Of a stretch of 64,000 nucleotides of DNA, positions 17,281 through 26,402 are shown in pieces; within the stretch, counting starts at the first letter, position 1, and each line of letters starts with the position of its first letter. This DNA is from Betaproteobacteria bacterium. GTDB taxonomy: Bacteria > Pseudomonadota > Gammaproteobacteria > Burkholderiales > Rhodocyclaceae. Location of the stretch: NCBI GenBank assembly GCA_016720065.1, contig JADJXY010000001.1:186001-250000 (forward strand). The letters are read 5' to 3'. The translations under genes and the position numbers were made by a program. The notes under the pieces were generated by a model. It searched no databases. It saw only the letters and a list, made by a program, of their open reading frames with translations, and was not told the DNA's origin.

Positions 17281-18231
17281 TTAATCGATGAACAGCGACG
17301 AAACGGAATCGTCGTTGCTGATGCGGCGGATGGTTTCCGCCATGATTTCCGCCACCGAAAGCTGGCGGATGCGCGGCGACGCCGAGGCTTCGTCGTGCAG
17401 GGGAATGGTGTCGGTGACGACCAGGGAATCCAGGTCGGAGGCGTTAACCCGTTCGATCGCCGGCCCGGACAGGACCGGGTGGGTGCAGTAGGCCACCACG
17501 CGCTTGGCACCGTTGGCCTTGAGGGCCGTGGCGGCCTTGCACAGGGTGCCGGCGGTGTCGACCATGTCGTCCATGATGATGCAGGTACGGCCATCGACTT
17601 CGCCGATGATGTTCATCACCTCGGAGACGTTGGCCTTGGGGCGGCGCTTGTCGATGATGGCCATGTCGCATTCGAGGCGCTTGGCCAGGGAGCGGGCGCG
17701 AACCACGCCGCCGTGGTCGGGGGAAACGACCAGGGGGTTTTCGAAATTCTGTTTCTTGATGTCGTCGAGCAGGATGGGCAGGGCGTAGATGTTATCGACC
17801 GGGATGTCGAAGAAGCCCTGGATCTGCTCGGCGTGGAGGTCCATGGTCAGCACCCGGTCGACGCCCGCCGCGGCCAGCATATTGGCCACCAGCTTGGCCG
17901 CGATGGGCACCCGGGAAGAGCGGGGGCGGCGGTCCTGGCGGGCGTAGCCGAAGTAGGGGATGGCGGCGGTGATGCGGCCGGCGGAGGCGCGCTTGAGGGT
18001 GTCGACGATGACCAGCAATTCCATCAGGTTATCGTTGCAGGGGGCGCAGGTGGATTGCAGGACGAAGATGTCGCGGCCCCGCACGTGTTCCTGCAGTTCG
18101 ACGCTGACTTCGCCATCGGAGAAGCGGCCGACATTGGCGCGGCCGAGGTCGACGTTCAGGTGCTCGGCCACGTCGGCGGCCAACTTCGGGTTGGCGTTGC
18201 CGGTGAAGACCATCAGACTGTTGTAGGCCAT
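17281..18231 (-). CDS. prs: Ribose-phosphate pyrophosphokinase
   Basis: Makes phosphoribosyl pyrophosphate from ribose 5-phosphate and ATP for nucleotide, His and Trp synthesis. The 316-residue protein is the normal class I length. It begins [17 protein letters not shown] and contains the ATP-binding flexible loop ([13 protein letters not shown]), [24 protein letters not shown], and the PRPP loop [13 protein letters not shown]. It follows tRNA-Gln and precedes rplY. Confidence 0.98.
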   Translation of the reverse strand: MAYNSLMVFTGNANPKLAADVAEHLNVDLGRANVGRFSDGEVSVELQEHVRGRDIFVLQSTCAPCNDNLMELLVIVDTLKRASAGRITAAIPYFGYARQDRRPRSSRVPIAAKLVANMLAAAGVDRVLTMDLHAEQIQGFFDIPVDNIYALPILLDDIKKQNFENPLVVSPDHGGVVRARSLAKRLECDMAIIDKRRPKANVSEVMNIIGEVDGRTCIIMDDMVDTAGTLCKAATALKANGAKRVVAYCTHPVLSGPAIERVNASDLDSLVVTDTIPLHDEASASPRIRQLSVAEIMAETIRRISNDDSVSSLFID

Positions 18232-18324
18232 CTCGATTCAGTTCCCAGCGGCGGAGACCCATCCCGCAAGGTCTCGCCAAAAGCGCACTCGGGCAGGCTT
18301 TGGGCCTGCCCGAGGAATTCTGAA

Positions 18325-18401
18325 TGGCTGGGGAAGAAGGATTCGAACCTTCGGATGCCGGAATCAAAATCCGGTGCCTTGACCAACTTGGCGACTCCCC
18401 A
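18325..18401 (-). tRNA. tRNA-Gln (anticodon TTG)
   Basis: On the minus strand the 5' acceptor arm TGGGGAG pairs with CTTCCCCA at the 3' end (one G-T wobble), followed by discriminator G and an encoded CCA. The anticodon stem-loop CCGGA-TTTTGAT-TCCGG carries TTG, reading CAA. The T-arm loop TTCGAAT is standard. It sits between the STAS gene and prs, the usual ispE-tRNA-prs order. Confidence 0.96.
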
Positions 18402-18492
18402 GCGGATCGTCCCCGCAGGAGACCGCGAGAACGAGGCGCGCATGATACAGGAAGCCGCTTCCAAAAGCCACACCGGCCCTGGGCGCGGAATT

Positions 18493-18798
18493 TCAGGCGA
18501 AGCCGAAAAGCCTTTCGAAATTGGCGATTTCCAGGACCTTGCGCACCGGGCTTTCGCCCGGCCGCAGGCGGACGGTCTTGCCCGCTTCGTCCGCACCCTG
18601 GCGCAGCAGGAGGAGCATGCCCAGGGCCGAGCTGTCCATGTAGGCGACCTGGTGGAAATCGATCAGGATGTCGCTGACCGCCGGGTTTTCGAGCAAGGGC
18701 TTGTAGGCGCCGCGGAAATCGCGGTGGGCGGCAAAATCGAAACGGCCCGCGAGGGAAAGGGTGGCGGCGTTGCCGCTCAGGGTGCTGGAGACGTTCAT
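18493..18798 (-). CDS. STAS domain protein (anti-anti-sigma or MlaB-like)
   Basis: A 101-residue single STAS domain. The segment ILIDFHQVAYMDSSALGMLLLL includes the DSSALG motif, in which the second Ser is the usual phosphorylation site of anti-sigma-factor antagonists; the C-terminal helix contains VRKVLEIANFERLF. Such small STAS proteins act either in partner-switching with a serine kinase or as MlaB in lipid transport. No kinase or mla gene is nearby, so neither is assigned. It lies between ispE and tRNA-Gln, an unusual insertion in this conserved run. Confidence 0.85.
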   Translation of the reverse strand: MNVSSTLSGNAATLSLAGRFDFAAHRDFRGAYKPLLENPAVSDILIDFHQVAYMDSSALGMLLLLRQGADEAGKTVRLRPGESPVRKVLEIANFERLFGFA

Positions 18799-18825
18799 GA
18801 GAAGGTTTCGGTGGGGGGGCGAGGG

Positions 18826-19680
18826 TCAGTTTACGTCGGCGAGCGGATGGCTGTCCAGCCCGGCGGCGACCCAGGCGCGGAATCCGGCGGGCAGAGCGGC
18901 CCGGGCCTGTGAAGCGGCTTCCGCGCTGGAGAACGCGGCGAACAGGCAGGCGCCGGAGCCCGTCATCAGGGCGGCGGGGGCCACCTGTCTGAGGGTGCTC
19001 AGCGCTTCGGCCACCGCCGGGAAGCGGGTGCAGGCCACCGGTTCCAGGTCGTTGTGGCCGAATCCCGGCCGCCATCCGTCGGCGGGTATGGCCGGTGTGT
19101 CCCGGCGCAGGCTGGGGTCGGAAAAGATGGCTGCGGTGGGAACCGTGGCGCCCGGCTCGACCACCAGATACCAGGCCGCGGGGAGGTCCACCGGCGTGAG
19201 GGCTTCGCCGACGCCCTCGGCGAAGGCGTTCCTGCCGGCGACGAAGACGGGAACGTCCGCGCCTAGGGCGAGGCCGAGGGTCTGGAGCCGCTGCCGCGGC
19301 AGTCCCAGTCCCCAGAGGTGGTTGAGGGCGACGAGAACCGTGGCCGCGTCCGAGCTGCCGCCCCCCAGGCCGCCGCCCAGGGGAAGTCGCTTGTCCAGGC
19401 GCAGCGTGACCCCGGGGGTGTCCCCGGCTTCGCGCCTCAGGGCCAGCGCGGCGCGCACGGTCAGGTCGGCTTCCGGTGGCACGCCCGGCAGCGGATTGGC
19501 CAGGACGATGAGGCCGTCGTCCCGGGGGGCGAAATGCAGCCAGTCGCAGCGATCGACGAAGCGGAAGACGGTTTGCAGCAGGTGGTAGCCATCGGGGCGG
19601 CGACCGACCACGTGCAGGAAGAGGTTGAGCTTGGCGGGGGCCGGCCAGGGGGTGTGCCAGGCGAAGGGCGGCGGGGTCAC
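18826..19680 (-). CDS. ispE: 4-diphosphocytidyl-2-C-methyl-D-erythritol kinase
   Basis: A GHMP kinase of the non-mevalonate isoprenoid pathway. The 284-residue protein has the N-terminal substrate motif WPAPAKLNLFLHV with the conserved Lys, and the ATP-binding loop LPLGGGLGGGSSDAA. The C-terminal LMTGSGACLFAAF motif is also present. Its start overlaps the end of lolB by four bases, so lolB-ispE is coupled. Confidence 0.97.
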   Translation of the reverse strand: MTPPPFAWHTPWPAPAKLNLFLHVVGRRPDGYHLLQTVFRFVDRCDWLHFAPRDDGLIVLANPLPGVPPEADLTVRAALALRREAGDTPGVTLRLDKRLPLGGGLGGGSSDAATVLVALNHLWGLGLPRQRLQTLGLALGADVPVFVAGRNAFAEGVGEALTPVDLPAAWYLVVEPGATVPTAAIFSDPSLRRDTPAIPADGWRPGFGHNDLEPVACTRFPAVAEALSTLRQVAPAALMTGSGACLFAAFSSAEAASQARAALPAGFRAWVAAGLDSHPLADVN

Positions 19681-20231
19681 GGAGTTTTCCAGTCTTCGAT
19701 GCGCAGGCGCAGTTCCAGCTCGCTTTCCCGCGTGATGGTGAGGGCCGCGGGAAGCGCACCGGGGCGCGGGTCGTCGTAGGTGTAGCGTACCGTCCAGCCG
19801 TCTTCCCGCAGGCTGGCAGGACGGCCCTGGGCATCGCGGGAAAGGGCGCCGGGAACGCGCGTGCGGCCCAGGAGCCAGGCTGGCAGTTCCCCGAGGGGAA
19901 GCGCATAGCCCGTTGCCTCCCGCACCAGTGCGGCCGGGTCCCTTGCCTGGCGGAGGCTGCCGTCGCCGCTCCTGAGACGGGCGCCGTCGGCGTCCACGGT
20001 GATCTCGGCCAGGCCCTGGCCGAAGGGAGAGGAGAGGAGGATGGCGTCCCGGCCTGCTGCGTGGGTCCAGCTCAAACGGCCGCTGGCGTGGGCTGGGGGC
20101 TCGCCGGGGCGCTCGCTGCGCAGGGCAAAGCGCGCCTCGAGGGCAAAGTCGCCCACGCCGTCGCGGTCTGCGCTGGAAGGAGGGAGGGAGGCGCAGCCCG
20201 CGAGGAGAAGGGCAGCGAAAACGGCTCTCAA
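19677..20231 (-). CDS. lolB: Outer-membrane lipoprotein insertion factor LolB
   Basis: Receives lipoproteins from LolA and inserts them into the outer membrane. I use TTG 20231, which overlaps the stop of the TPR gene (TTGA); the product is then 184 residues with a lipoprotein signal (LRAVFAALLLAGC, lipobox LAGC). The mature part shows the LolB features GRLSWTH and LLSSPFGQGLAEITVD, and a C-terminal YDDPRPGALPAALTI stretch. The frame is open further upstream, but that would discard the signal peptide. lolB-ispE is a conserved pair. Confidence 0.9.
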   Translation of the reverse strand: MRAVFAALLLAGCASLPPSSADRDGVGDFALEARFALRSERPGEPPAHASGRLSWTHAAGRDAILLSSPFGQGLAEITVDADGARLRSGDGSLRQARDPAALVREATGYALPLGELPAWLLGRTRVPGALSRDAQGRPASLREDGWTVRYTYDDPRPGALPAALTITRESELELRLRIEDWKTP

Positions 20232-21949
20232 GGCTTGCCGAACTTGCGCACGGCCTCGGCCAGCACTTCGCTTTCCGGGTTCTTGCGCACGGCCTCGAGC
20301 AGAAGGCTCCGGGCTTCGTCCCTGCGGCCCAGGGACCACAGTACCTCGCCGAGGTGGGCGGCGATCTCGGGGTCGGCCTTCAAGCCGTAGGCGCGTTCCA
20401 GCGTCTTGAGGGCGTCGGCGGACTTGCCCTGGCGGTAGAGCACCCACCCCAGGCTGTCCATGATGAAAGGATCATTGGGGGCCAGGCTCGTCGCCTTGGA
20501 GATCAGTTCGTAGGCTTCGCCCAGGCGCACGTTTCGGTCGGCCCAGGAGTAGCCCAGGGCGTTGAGGCCGTGGGCGTGGTCGGGCTTGATTTCCAGCAGG
20601 CGCTGCAAGCGGGCTTCGAGGATGTCGAATTTGCCCAGGCGTTCCGCCAACAGGGCCGAGTCGTAAAGCAGGTCGGTGTCGTCGGGTGCCTTGTGCAGGG
20701 CGGCGTTGAGCAGGGCGAAGGCGTCGTCGGTCCGCTTGGCCTCCCGCAGCAGATGGGCCTCGGCCAGCAGGAGCTGAGTCTTTTCCTCCGGCGTGCGGCC
20801 GGTGGTCTCGCGCACCAGTTGGCGTGCCTCTTCCAGTTTCCCCTTGCCCGCGAGGATCTGGGCTGCCCGGGCGCGGGCCGGAACGTGCTGCTCGCCCGAA
20901 TCCACCTGGCGGTAGTGGGCGAGGGCGGCGTCCAGGTTACGGGCTTCCTCTTCGATCTGCCCCAGGAAAAAGCGTACCGTGGCCTTGTCCTTGAAATCGC
21001 CGCTCAGCAGCTTTTCCAGTTGCGCCTTGCCCGTAACCGGGTCGTTCGCCTGCAGGGCGAGCATGGCCACCGGGTAGATGATTTCCGGATTGTCGGGGAA
21101 ATCCTTCAACAGGCGGTCGAAGTGGCCGCGGGATTCGTCGTAGCGTTTCTCCGCGATGAGCAGGCGGGCCAAGGCCAGCCGGGCGTCCTTGGCCCCCGCG
21201 TTGCTGCCCACGAAGTCGCGCAGGAGGGCGGTCGCCTCGCCCTGGGACTGGCGCGCCAGCAACTGGGCGCGCAGAAGGGCCGCGGCTTCCCAGTCGGGGC
21301 GCAGTTCCAGGGAACGGGCCGATTCGCTCAGCGCCCGGGGATGATCCCCCGCGTTGGCAGCGGCGGTGGCCATGGCCAGATGGGCCTCGGCAATGCCCTC
21401 GTAGGGTTTGGCCACGGCGTCGATCAGGCGCTGGACGGCCTGCTTGTCGGCGTGCCTGCCCAGGAGGCGGTTGAGGCGCAGGAGGTGGTCGGGCAGACTG
21501 GCTTTGTCCTTCTCCAGGAGGGCGGCGATTTCCGGCGCCAGATCCTCGATGCGGTTGAGCATGACGAGGGCCGTCGACGCCGACTGGCGGGCGCGCTGGG
21601 AATCGGGTTCGATCTGGGTCCACAGCCGCGCCAGTTCGAGGGCGACTTCGCCCTGGCGGGCGACCAGGGCCACTTCTGTCGCCCGGGCGACCACCTGGGG
21701 GTCCCGGGTCCGCCTGGCCAGGTCGGCGTAGGCACCGACGCCGATGTCCAATTGGCCGCGTTGCAGGGCAAATTCGGCGATCAGGACCTGAAAGACCGTT
21801 CGCCCGTAGAAATCCGCATCGCTCTCGCGCATCTCCACCGCGGGGGCGGCCGGTGGCGCGCGCTTGGGCGCAGGTTTCGCGGCTTCAGCGGCCAGGCAGC
21901 AATTGACGGAACAAGCCAGAAGAAGGGCGGCGGCAAGGGAACGGGGCAT
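20228..21949 (-). CDS. Exported tetratricopeptide repeat protein
   Basis: A 573-residue protein with a signal peptide (MPRSLAAALLLACSVNCCLA) and tandem TPR helices through the rest, for example LARLWTQIEPDS, LNALGYSWADRN and MDSLGWVLYRQGKSADALKTLE. It probably acts as a periplasmic or outer-membrane-associated scaffold. TPR proteins of this kind upstream of lolB are common in betaproteobacteria. I use ATG 21949 because it gives a clean signal peptide; the frame remains open upstream but overlaps mutM on the other strand. It is divergent from mutM and coupled to lolB. Confidence 0.9.
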   Translation of the reverse strand: MPRSLAAALLLACSVNCCLAAEAAKPAPKRAPPAAPAVEMRESDADFYGRTVFQVLIAEFALQRGQLDIGVGAYADLARRTRDPQVVARATEVALVARQGEVALELARLWTQIEPDSQRARQSASTALVMLNRIEDLAPEIAALLEKDKASLPDHLLRLNRLLGRHADKQAVQRLIDAVAKPYEGIAEAHLAMATAAANAGDHPRALSESARSLELRPDWEAAALLRAQLLARQSQGEATALLRDFVGSNAGAKDARLALARLLIAEKRYDESRGHFDRLLKDFPDNPEIIYPVAMLALQANDPVTGKAQLEKLLSGDFKDKATVRFFLGQIEEEARNLDAALAHYRQVDSGEQHVPARARAAQILAGKGKLEEARQLVRETTGRTPEEKTQLLLAEAHLLREAKRTDDAFALLNAALHKAPDDTDLLYDSALLAERLGKFDILEARLQRLLEIKPDHAHGLNALGYSWADRNVRLGEAYELISKATSLAPNDPFIMDSLGWVLYRQGKSADALKTLERAYGLKADPEIAAHLGEVLWSLGRRDEARSLLLEAVRKNPESEVLAEAVRKFGKP

Positions 21950-22049
21950 GGGGGTGGTCTTTCGGCAGAACGGTCGGGGTGCGGGCACCGCGGCGCGGCA
22001 TACAATGACCCCAGCCGCGATGGTATTGGGGAATGAGAGGGGGAACAAG

Positions 22050-22877
22050 ATGCCGGAATTGCCGGAAGTCGAGGTTTGTCGCCAGGGGCTGCATCCCCGT
22101 CTGGTCGGGCAGCGCATCCGGCGGGCGACGATTCGCTTCTGGCAACTGCGTTCTGCCATTCCCGCCGCCCTGCCGGACAAGCTCGCCGACGCCGAGATCG
22201 CCGCCCTCGAACGGCGCGGGAAGTACCTGCTGTTCGACTGCCGCCGCACCGGCGGGCGCGGCTGGCTGATCGTCCATCTGGGCATGACCGGCAGCCTGCG
22301 CCTGCTTGGCCCGGAGGTGCCCGCGGGGCGGCACGACCATGTGGATCTGGAACTGGACGGCGCCTTGCTGCGTTACCACGATCCACGCCGTTTCGGCCTG
22401 CTGGCCTGGCACGAGGGGGATGATCCCGGCAGCGACCCTCTGCTGGCCTCTCTGGGAATCGAGCCGCTGGGCGAGGCATTCGACGGGGCCTGGCTCCACG
22501 CCGCGACCCGGGGACGGCGCGGGCCGATCAAGAGCTTTCTCATGGAGGCCCACCAGATCGTCGGTGTCGGCAACATCTATGCGGCGGAGAGTCTGTTCCG
22601 GGCCGGCATCCGGCCGGACCGGGCCGCCGGGGGGCTGGGGAAGGACGCCTGTCGGCGTCTGGCCGATGCCGTGCGTCAGACCCTGAACGAGGCCATCGCC
22701 GCCGGCGGGAGCAGTATCCGCGACTACGTCCATCACGACGGCGGCACCGGATGGTTCCAGATCGCCTGCGCCGTCTACGGCAGGGCCGGAGAACCCTGTC
22801 GCCGCTGCGGGGGAACCGTGGGGCGCCTGCGCCAAGGCGGGCGGACCACCTTCTTCTGTCCCGGCTGTCAGCGGTAG
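22050..22877 (+). CDS. mutM: Formamidopyrimidine-DNA glycosylase
   Basis: Excises 8-oxoguanine and formamidopyrimidines and cleaves the abasic site. The 275-residue protein starts PELPEVEV after Met, with catalytic Pro and Glu. The beta-elimination Lys is in RRGKYLLFD. The central motif is HQIVGVGNIYAAESLF, and the C-terminal zinc finger is CRRCGG ... FFCPGC. ATG 22050 is fixed by the requirement for an N-terminal proline. It is divergent from the TPR-lolB-ispE run. Confidence 0.97.
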   Translation: MPELPEVEVCRQGLHPRLVGQRIRRATIRFWQLRSAIPAALPDKLADAEIAALERRGKYLLFDCRRTGGRGWLIVHLGMTGSLRLLGPEVPAGRHDHVDLELDGALLRYHDPRRFGLLAWHEGDDPGSDPLLASLGIEPLGEAFDGAWLHAATRGRRGPIKSFLMEAHQIVGVGNIYAAESLFRAGIRPDRAAGGLGKDACRRLADAVRQTLNEAIAAGGSSIRDYVHHDGGTGWFQIACAVYGRAGEPCRRCGGTVGRLRQGGRTTFFCPGCQR

Positions 22878-22982
22878 CGCCCGGTGGCGCACGAATGCCC
22901 CCGCGCGGCATGGGTGGGAGCGTCGTGCCCTTCGGGTGGCGCACAGACGCCACGGAGCGGCGTTTCCAGCCGCTGCGGATGC

Positions 22983-23020
22983 CTTCAACATGTTGAAGAA
23001 GCGGGGTTTTGTGCTAGATT
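22983..23020 (+). promoter_or_regulatory. Promoter with perfect 16-bp palindrome over the -35 box, upstream of the dynamin gene
   Basis: The palindrome CTTCAACATGTTGAAG (22983-22998) contains the -35 candidate TTGAAG (22993-22998). After a 16-bp spacer comes TAGATT (23015-23020) as -10. The downstream ATG 23054 has GGAG six bases before it. A dimeric repressor or activator bound to the palindrome would directly control RNA polymerase binding. The regulator is unknown. Confidence 0.6.
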
Positions 23021-23053
23021 GACCGTCTTGACATCGAAATGATGGAGACCCCC

Positions 23054-25000
23054 ATGTCCCTCGGTCATCAGTTCGCCGCCTACAGCGAGTGGCGATCCGC
23101 GCTCTCCGCCTGCATCGGCGAATTTCAGGAGTGGCTCGCAGAGAACGAGCTTTCCGACGCCCAGACCGACCTACGCCTCACCCAGCTGCTCGACCGCTTG
23201 CGGGAGGACCGGCTCAACGTCGCCTTCGTCGCCGAGTTTTCCCGCGGCAAGTCGGAGCTGATCAACGCCATTTTCTTCGCCGACTACGGCAACCGCATGC
23301 TGCCCTCTTCGGCCGGGCGCACCACCATGTGCCCCACCGAACTTCTCTACGACGCGGCGCGTCCCCCCCGCATCGAACTGCTGCCCATCCAGACCCGGGG
23401 CGCCACGGCGAGCGTCGGCGAATACAAGAAATTTCCCGACGAGTGGCATTGGGTCACCCTCGATGTCGAGTCTCCGGAAGCCATGCAGGAAGCCCTGAAG
23501 CACGTCAGCGAGACCGTCCGGGTTCTGCCCCAGGAGGCCGGGCGGCTGGGCTTCCAGGTCGGCGACAATGATGCCGACGCCTATCGGGTGGGCGAGGACG
23601 GTCAGGTCGAAATTCCCCGCTGGCGCCACGCGGTGATCAACTTCCCCCACCCCCTGCTGAAGGAAGGTCTGGTCATCCTGGATACCCCCGGTCTCAACGC
23701 CATCGGGGCGGAACCGGAACTGACCCTCTCGCTGCTCCCCAACGCCCACGCCGTCCTGTTCATCCTGGCGGCCGACACCGGGGTGACCCAGTCCGACCTC
23801 ACCATCTGGAAGGAGCACATCGGCGAAGGCGGCGCGGCGCGGCGTGGCCGCATGGTGGTGCTGAACAAGATCGACGGCCTGTGGGACGAGTTGAAGACCG
23901 GTGAGGAAATCGAGGCCGAAATCCGCAAGCAGGTCGATTCCTGCGCCTCGATCCTGAACCTTCCGCCACGGCAGGTCTTCCCGGTTTCCGCCCAGAAGGG
24001 CCTGGTGGCCAAGATCAACGGCGAGGCGGAGCTGCTCACCCGCAGTCGCCTGCCGTTGCTCGAATCCGCCCTTTCCGAGGAACTCATCCCCGCCAAGCAG
24101 GACATCGTGCGGGACAACACCGAGACCGAATTCGGCGAGGTGCACCGGCGCGTGCGGGGCCTGCTGGAATCCCGTCTGGCCGGCCTGCGCGAACAACTGA
24201 CCGAATTGAACGAATTGCGCGGCAAGAACAAGGGCGTGGTCGAGTACATGATGGGCAAGGTGCGGGCCGAGAAAGACGAATTTGAAGCCGGCCTGCAGCG
24301 CTACTACGCCGTGCGCAGCGTTTTCTCGACCCTGACCAACCGGCTGTTCAGCCACCTCGGCATCGACGCCCTCAAGCAGCTCACCCGGGAAACCCGGGAA
24401 TCCATGGACAGCGCCAGTTTCTCCAAGACCCTCACCGATTCCATGGGCCACTTCTTCTCCGAATCCCGTGGCGCCCTGCAAAAGTCGAGTGGCGAGGTGG
24501 AGGAAATCCTCTCCATGATGGATGCCATCTACAAGAAATTCTCGGTGGAGCACGGCCTCAAGCTCGGTGCGCCGACGCCTTTCTCGCTGCTGCGCTACCT
24601 GAAGGAAATCGACCGCCTGGAGCAATGGTGCAAGACCCACCTGGCCACCATGGTCAATCTTCTGACCCACGAAAAGCGCAACATCATCCACAAGTTCTTC
24701 GACGAGGTGGCGGTGCTCGTGCGGCGCGCCTTCGAACACGCCAATCGGGACGCCGAACTGTGGCTCAAGGCCATTATGGCTCCCATGGAAACCCAGGTGC
24801 GGGAGCACCAGATCCAGTTGAAGCGCCGCCTGGAAAGCATCAAGCGCATCCACCAGGCCACCGATACCCTGGAAGACCGCATCGGCGAACTGGATAGCGT
24901 CGAGGCCTCGCTCCTGCAGCAAATCCAGGGGCTGGAAACGATCGCCACAGGCCTGCGCCAGTTGCTTGCCCCGACTCAGGCAGCGCTACGGGCGGCCTGA
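23054..25000 (+). CDS. Dynamin-family GTPase
   Basis: A 648-residue large GTPase. The G1 loop is AEFSRGKS (residues 60-67), with Ala in place of the first Gly of GxxxxGKS. G3 is DTPGLNAIG and G4 is NKID. The helical remainder has predicted coiled coils (about residues 370-420 and 580-640) typical of bacterial dynamin-like proteins that remodel or protect membranes. No transmembrane helix is obvious. I prefer ATG 23054, preceded by GGAGACCCCC, over the ATGs 15 and 12 bases upstream. It is a single-gene unit: promoter at 22993, terminator at 25021. Dynamin genes often come in pairs, but no partner is here. Confidence 0.9.
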   Translation: MSLGHQFAAYSEWRSALSACIGEFQEWLAENELSDAQTDLRLTQLLDRLREDRLNVAFVAEFSRGKSELINAIFFADYGNRMLPSSAGRTTMCPTELLYDAARPPRIELLPIQTRGATASVGEYKKFPDEWHWVTLDVESPEAMQEALKHVSETVRVLPQEAGRLGFQVGDNDADAYRVGEDGQVEIPRWRHAVINFPHPLLKEGLVILDTPGLNAIGAEPELTLSLLPNAHAVLFILAADTGVTQSDLTIWKEHIGEGGAARRGRMVVLNKIDGLWDELKTGEEIEAEIRKQVDSCASILNLPPRQVFPVSAQKGLVAKINGEAELLTRSRLPLLESALSEELIPAKQDIVRDNTETEFGEVHRRVRGLLESRLAGLREQLTELNELRGKNKGVVEYMMGKVRAEKDEFEAGLQRYYAVRSVFSTLTNRLFSHLGIDALKQLTRETRESMDSASFSKTLTDSMGHFFSESRGALQKSSGEVEEILSMMDAIYKKFSVEHGLKLGAPTPFSLLRYLKEIDRLEQWCKTHLATMVNLLTHEKRNIIHKFFDEVAVLVRRAFEHANRDAELWLKAIMAPMETQVREHQIQLKRRLESIKRIHQATDTLEDRIGELDSVEASLLQQIQGLETIATGLRQLLAPTQAALRAA

Positions 25001-25020
25001 GCACTTTCCTCGCGCCAAAG

Positions 25021-25049
25021 AAAAACCCGCGCTTGGCGCGGGTTTTTTT
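25021..25049. terminator. Intrinsic terminator, probably bidirectional
   Basis: A stem ACCCGCGC/GCGCGGGT with loop TTGG is flanked by an A-run on the left and seven T residues on the right. It lies between the convergent dynamin and ferredoxin genes and can end transcription from either side. Confidence 0.9.
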
Positions 25050-25073
25050 GCATGGGCGCCGTAGCGGCAAGAT

Positions 25074-25839
<766 letters not shown>

Positions 25840-26382
25840 TCAGGCGGGCTCCCGCCGCAAAAGGTGGTAATGGACTTCCCCCGCCCGGCCCCGGCGTGTC
25901 GTCGTCCAGGGGCCCAGCGAGTCGATGGCGTATTCGGCTTCGACGTAGAGCGCTGCGTCTTCCCGGGCCAGGCGGTCCAGGTGGGGGACCAGTCGGTCGA
26001 TCCATCCGTGCCGATAGGGCGGGTCGAGGAGGATCAGGTCGAAGCGCGATGCCGTCGAGGCGGCGTATTGTAGCGCATCCCCGCGCAGCAACTCTACCCG
26101 CGCCGCGCCTCCAAGAAGCGCCGCGTTGGTCTTGAGCGCCGCAAAAACCTTTGCGTTCTGCTCGACCAGGGTCACCCGGCTGGCCCCCCGGGAGGCGGCC
26201 TCGAAGCCCAGGGCACCGCTGCCTGCGAAGAGGTCGAGGCAGGCCTGGTCGGTGAGATCCTGGCCCAGCCAGTTGAACAGGGTTTCGCGCACCCGGTCGG
26301 GGGTGGGGCGCAGACCTTCACTGTCCGGAAAGCGCAGCAGGCGGCGGCGCCAGTCGCCCCCGACGATGCGGACCGTGTTCAC
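25840..26382 (-). CDS. rsmD: 16S rRNA (guanine(966)-N(2))-methyltransferase
   Basis: Methylates G966 of 16S rRNA in the assembled small subunit. The 180-residue protein begins with the RNA-binding RIVGGDWRRRLL. It contains the SAM motif LDLFAGSGALGFEAASRG and the catalytic LLDPPY. It directly precedes coaD and follows the M16 peptidase pair. Confidence 0.96.
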   Translation of the reverse strand: MNTVRIVGGDWRRRLLRFPDSEGLRPTPDRVRETLFNWLGQDLTDQACLDLFAGSGALGFEAASRGASRVTLVEQNAKVFAALKTNAALLGGAARVELLRGDALQYAASTASRFDLILLDPPYRHGWIDRLVPHLDRLAREDAALYVEAEYAIDSLGPWTTTRRGRAGEVHYHLLRREPA

Positions 26383-26402
26383 CCGTGCCCCTGTGCAGAC
26401 TC

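Noticed and set aside
19677..20447. Longer LolB start upstream of 20231
   Set aside because: It would place about 70 low-complexity residues before the lipoprotein signal and overlap the TPR gene.
20228..22285. Extended TPR protein start at 22285
   Set aside because: The extension is the antisense of mutM; ATG 21949 gives a normal signal peptide.
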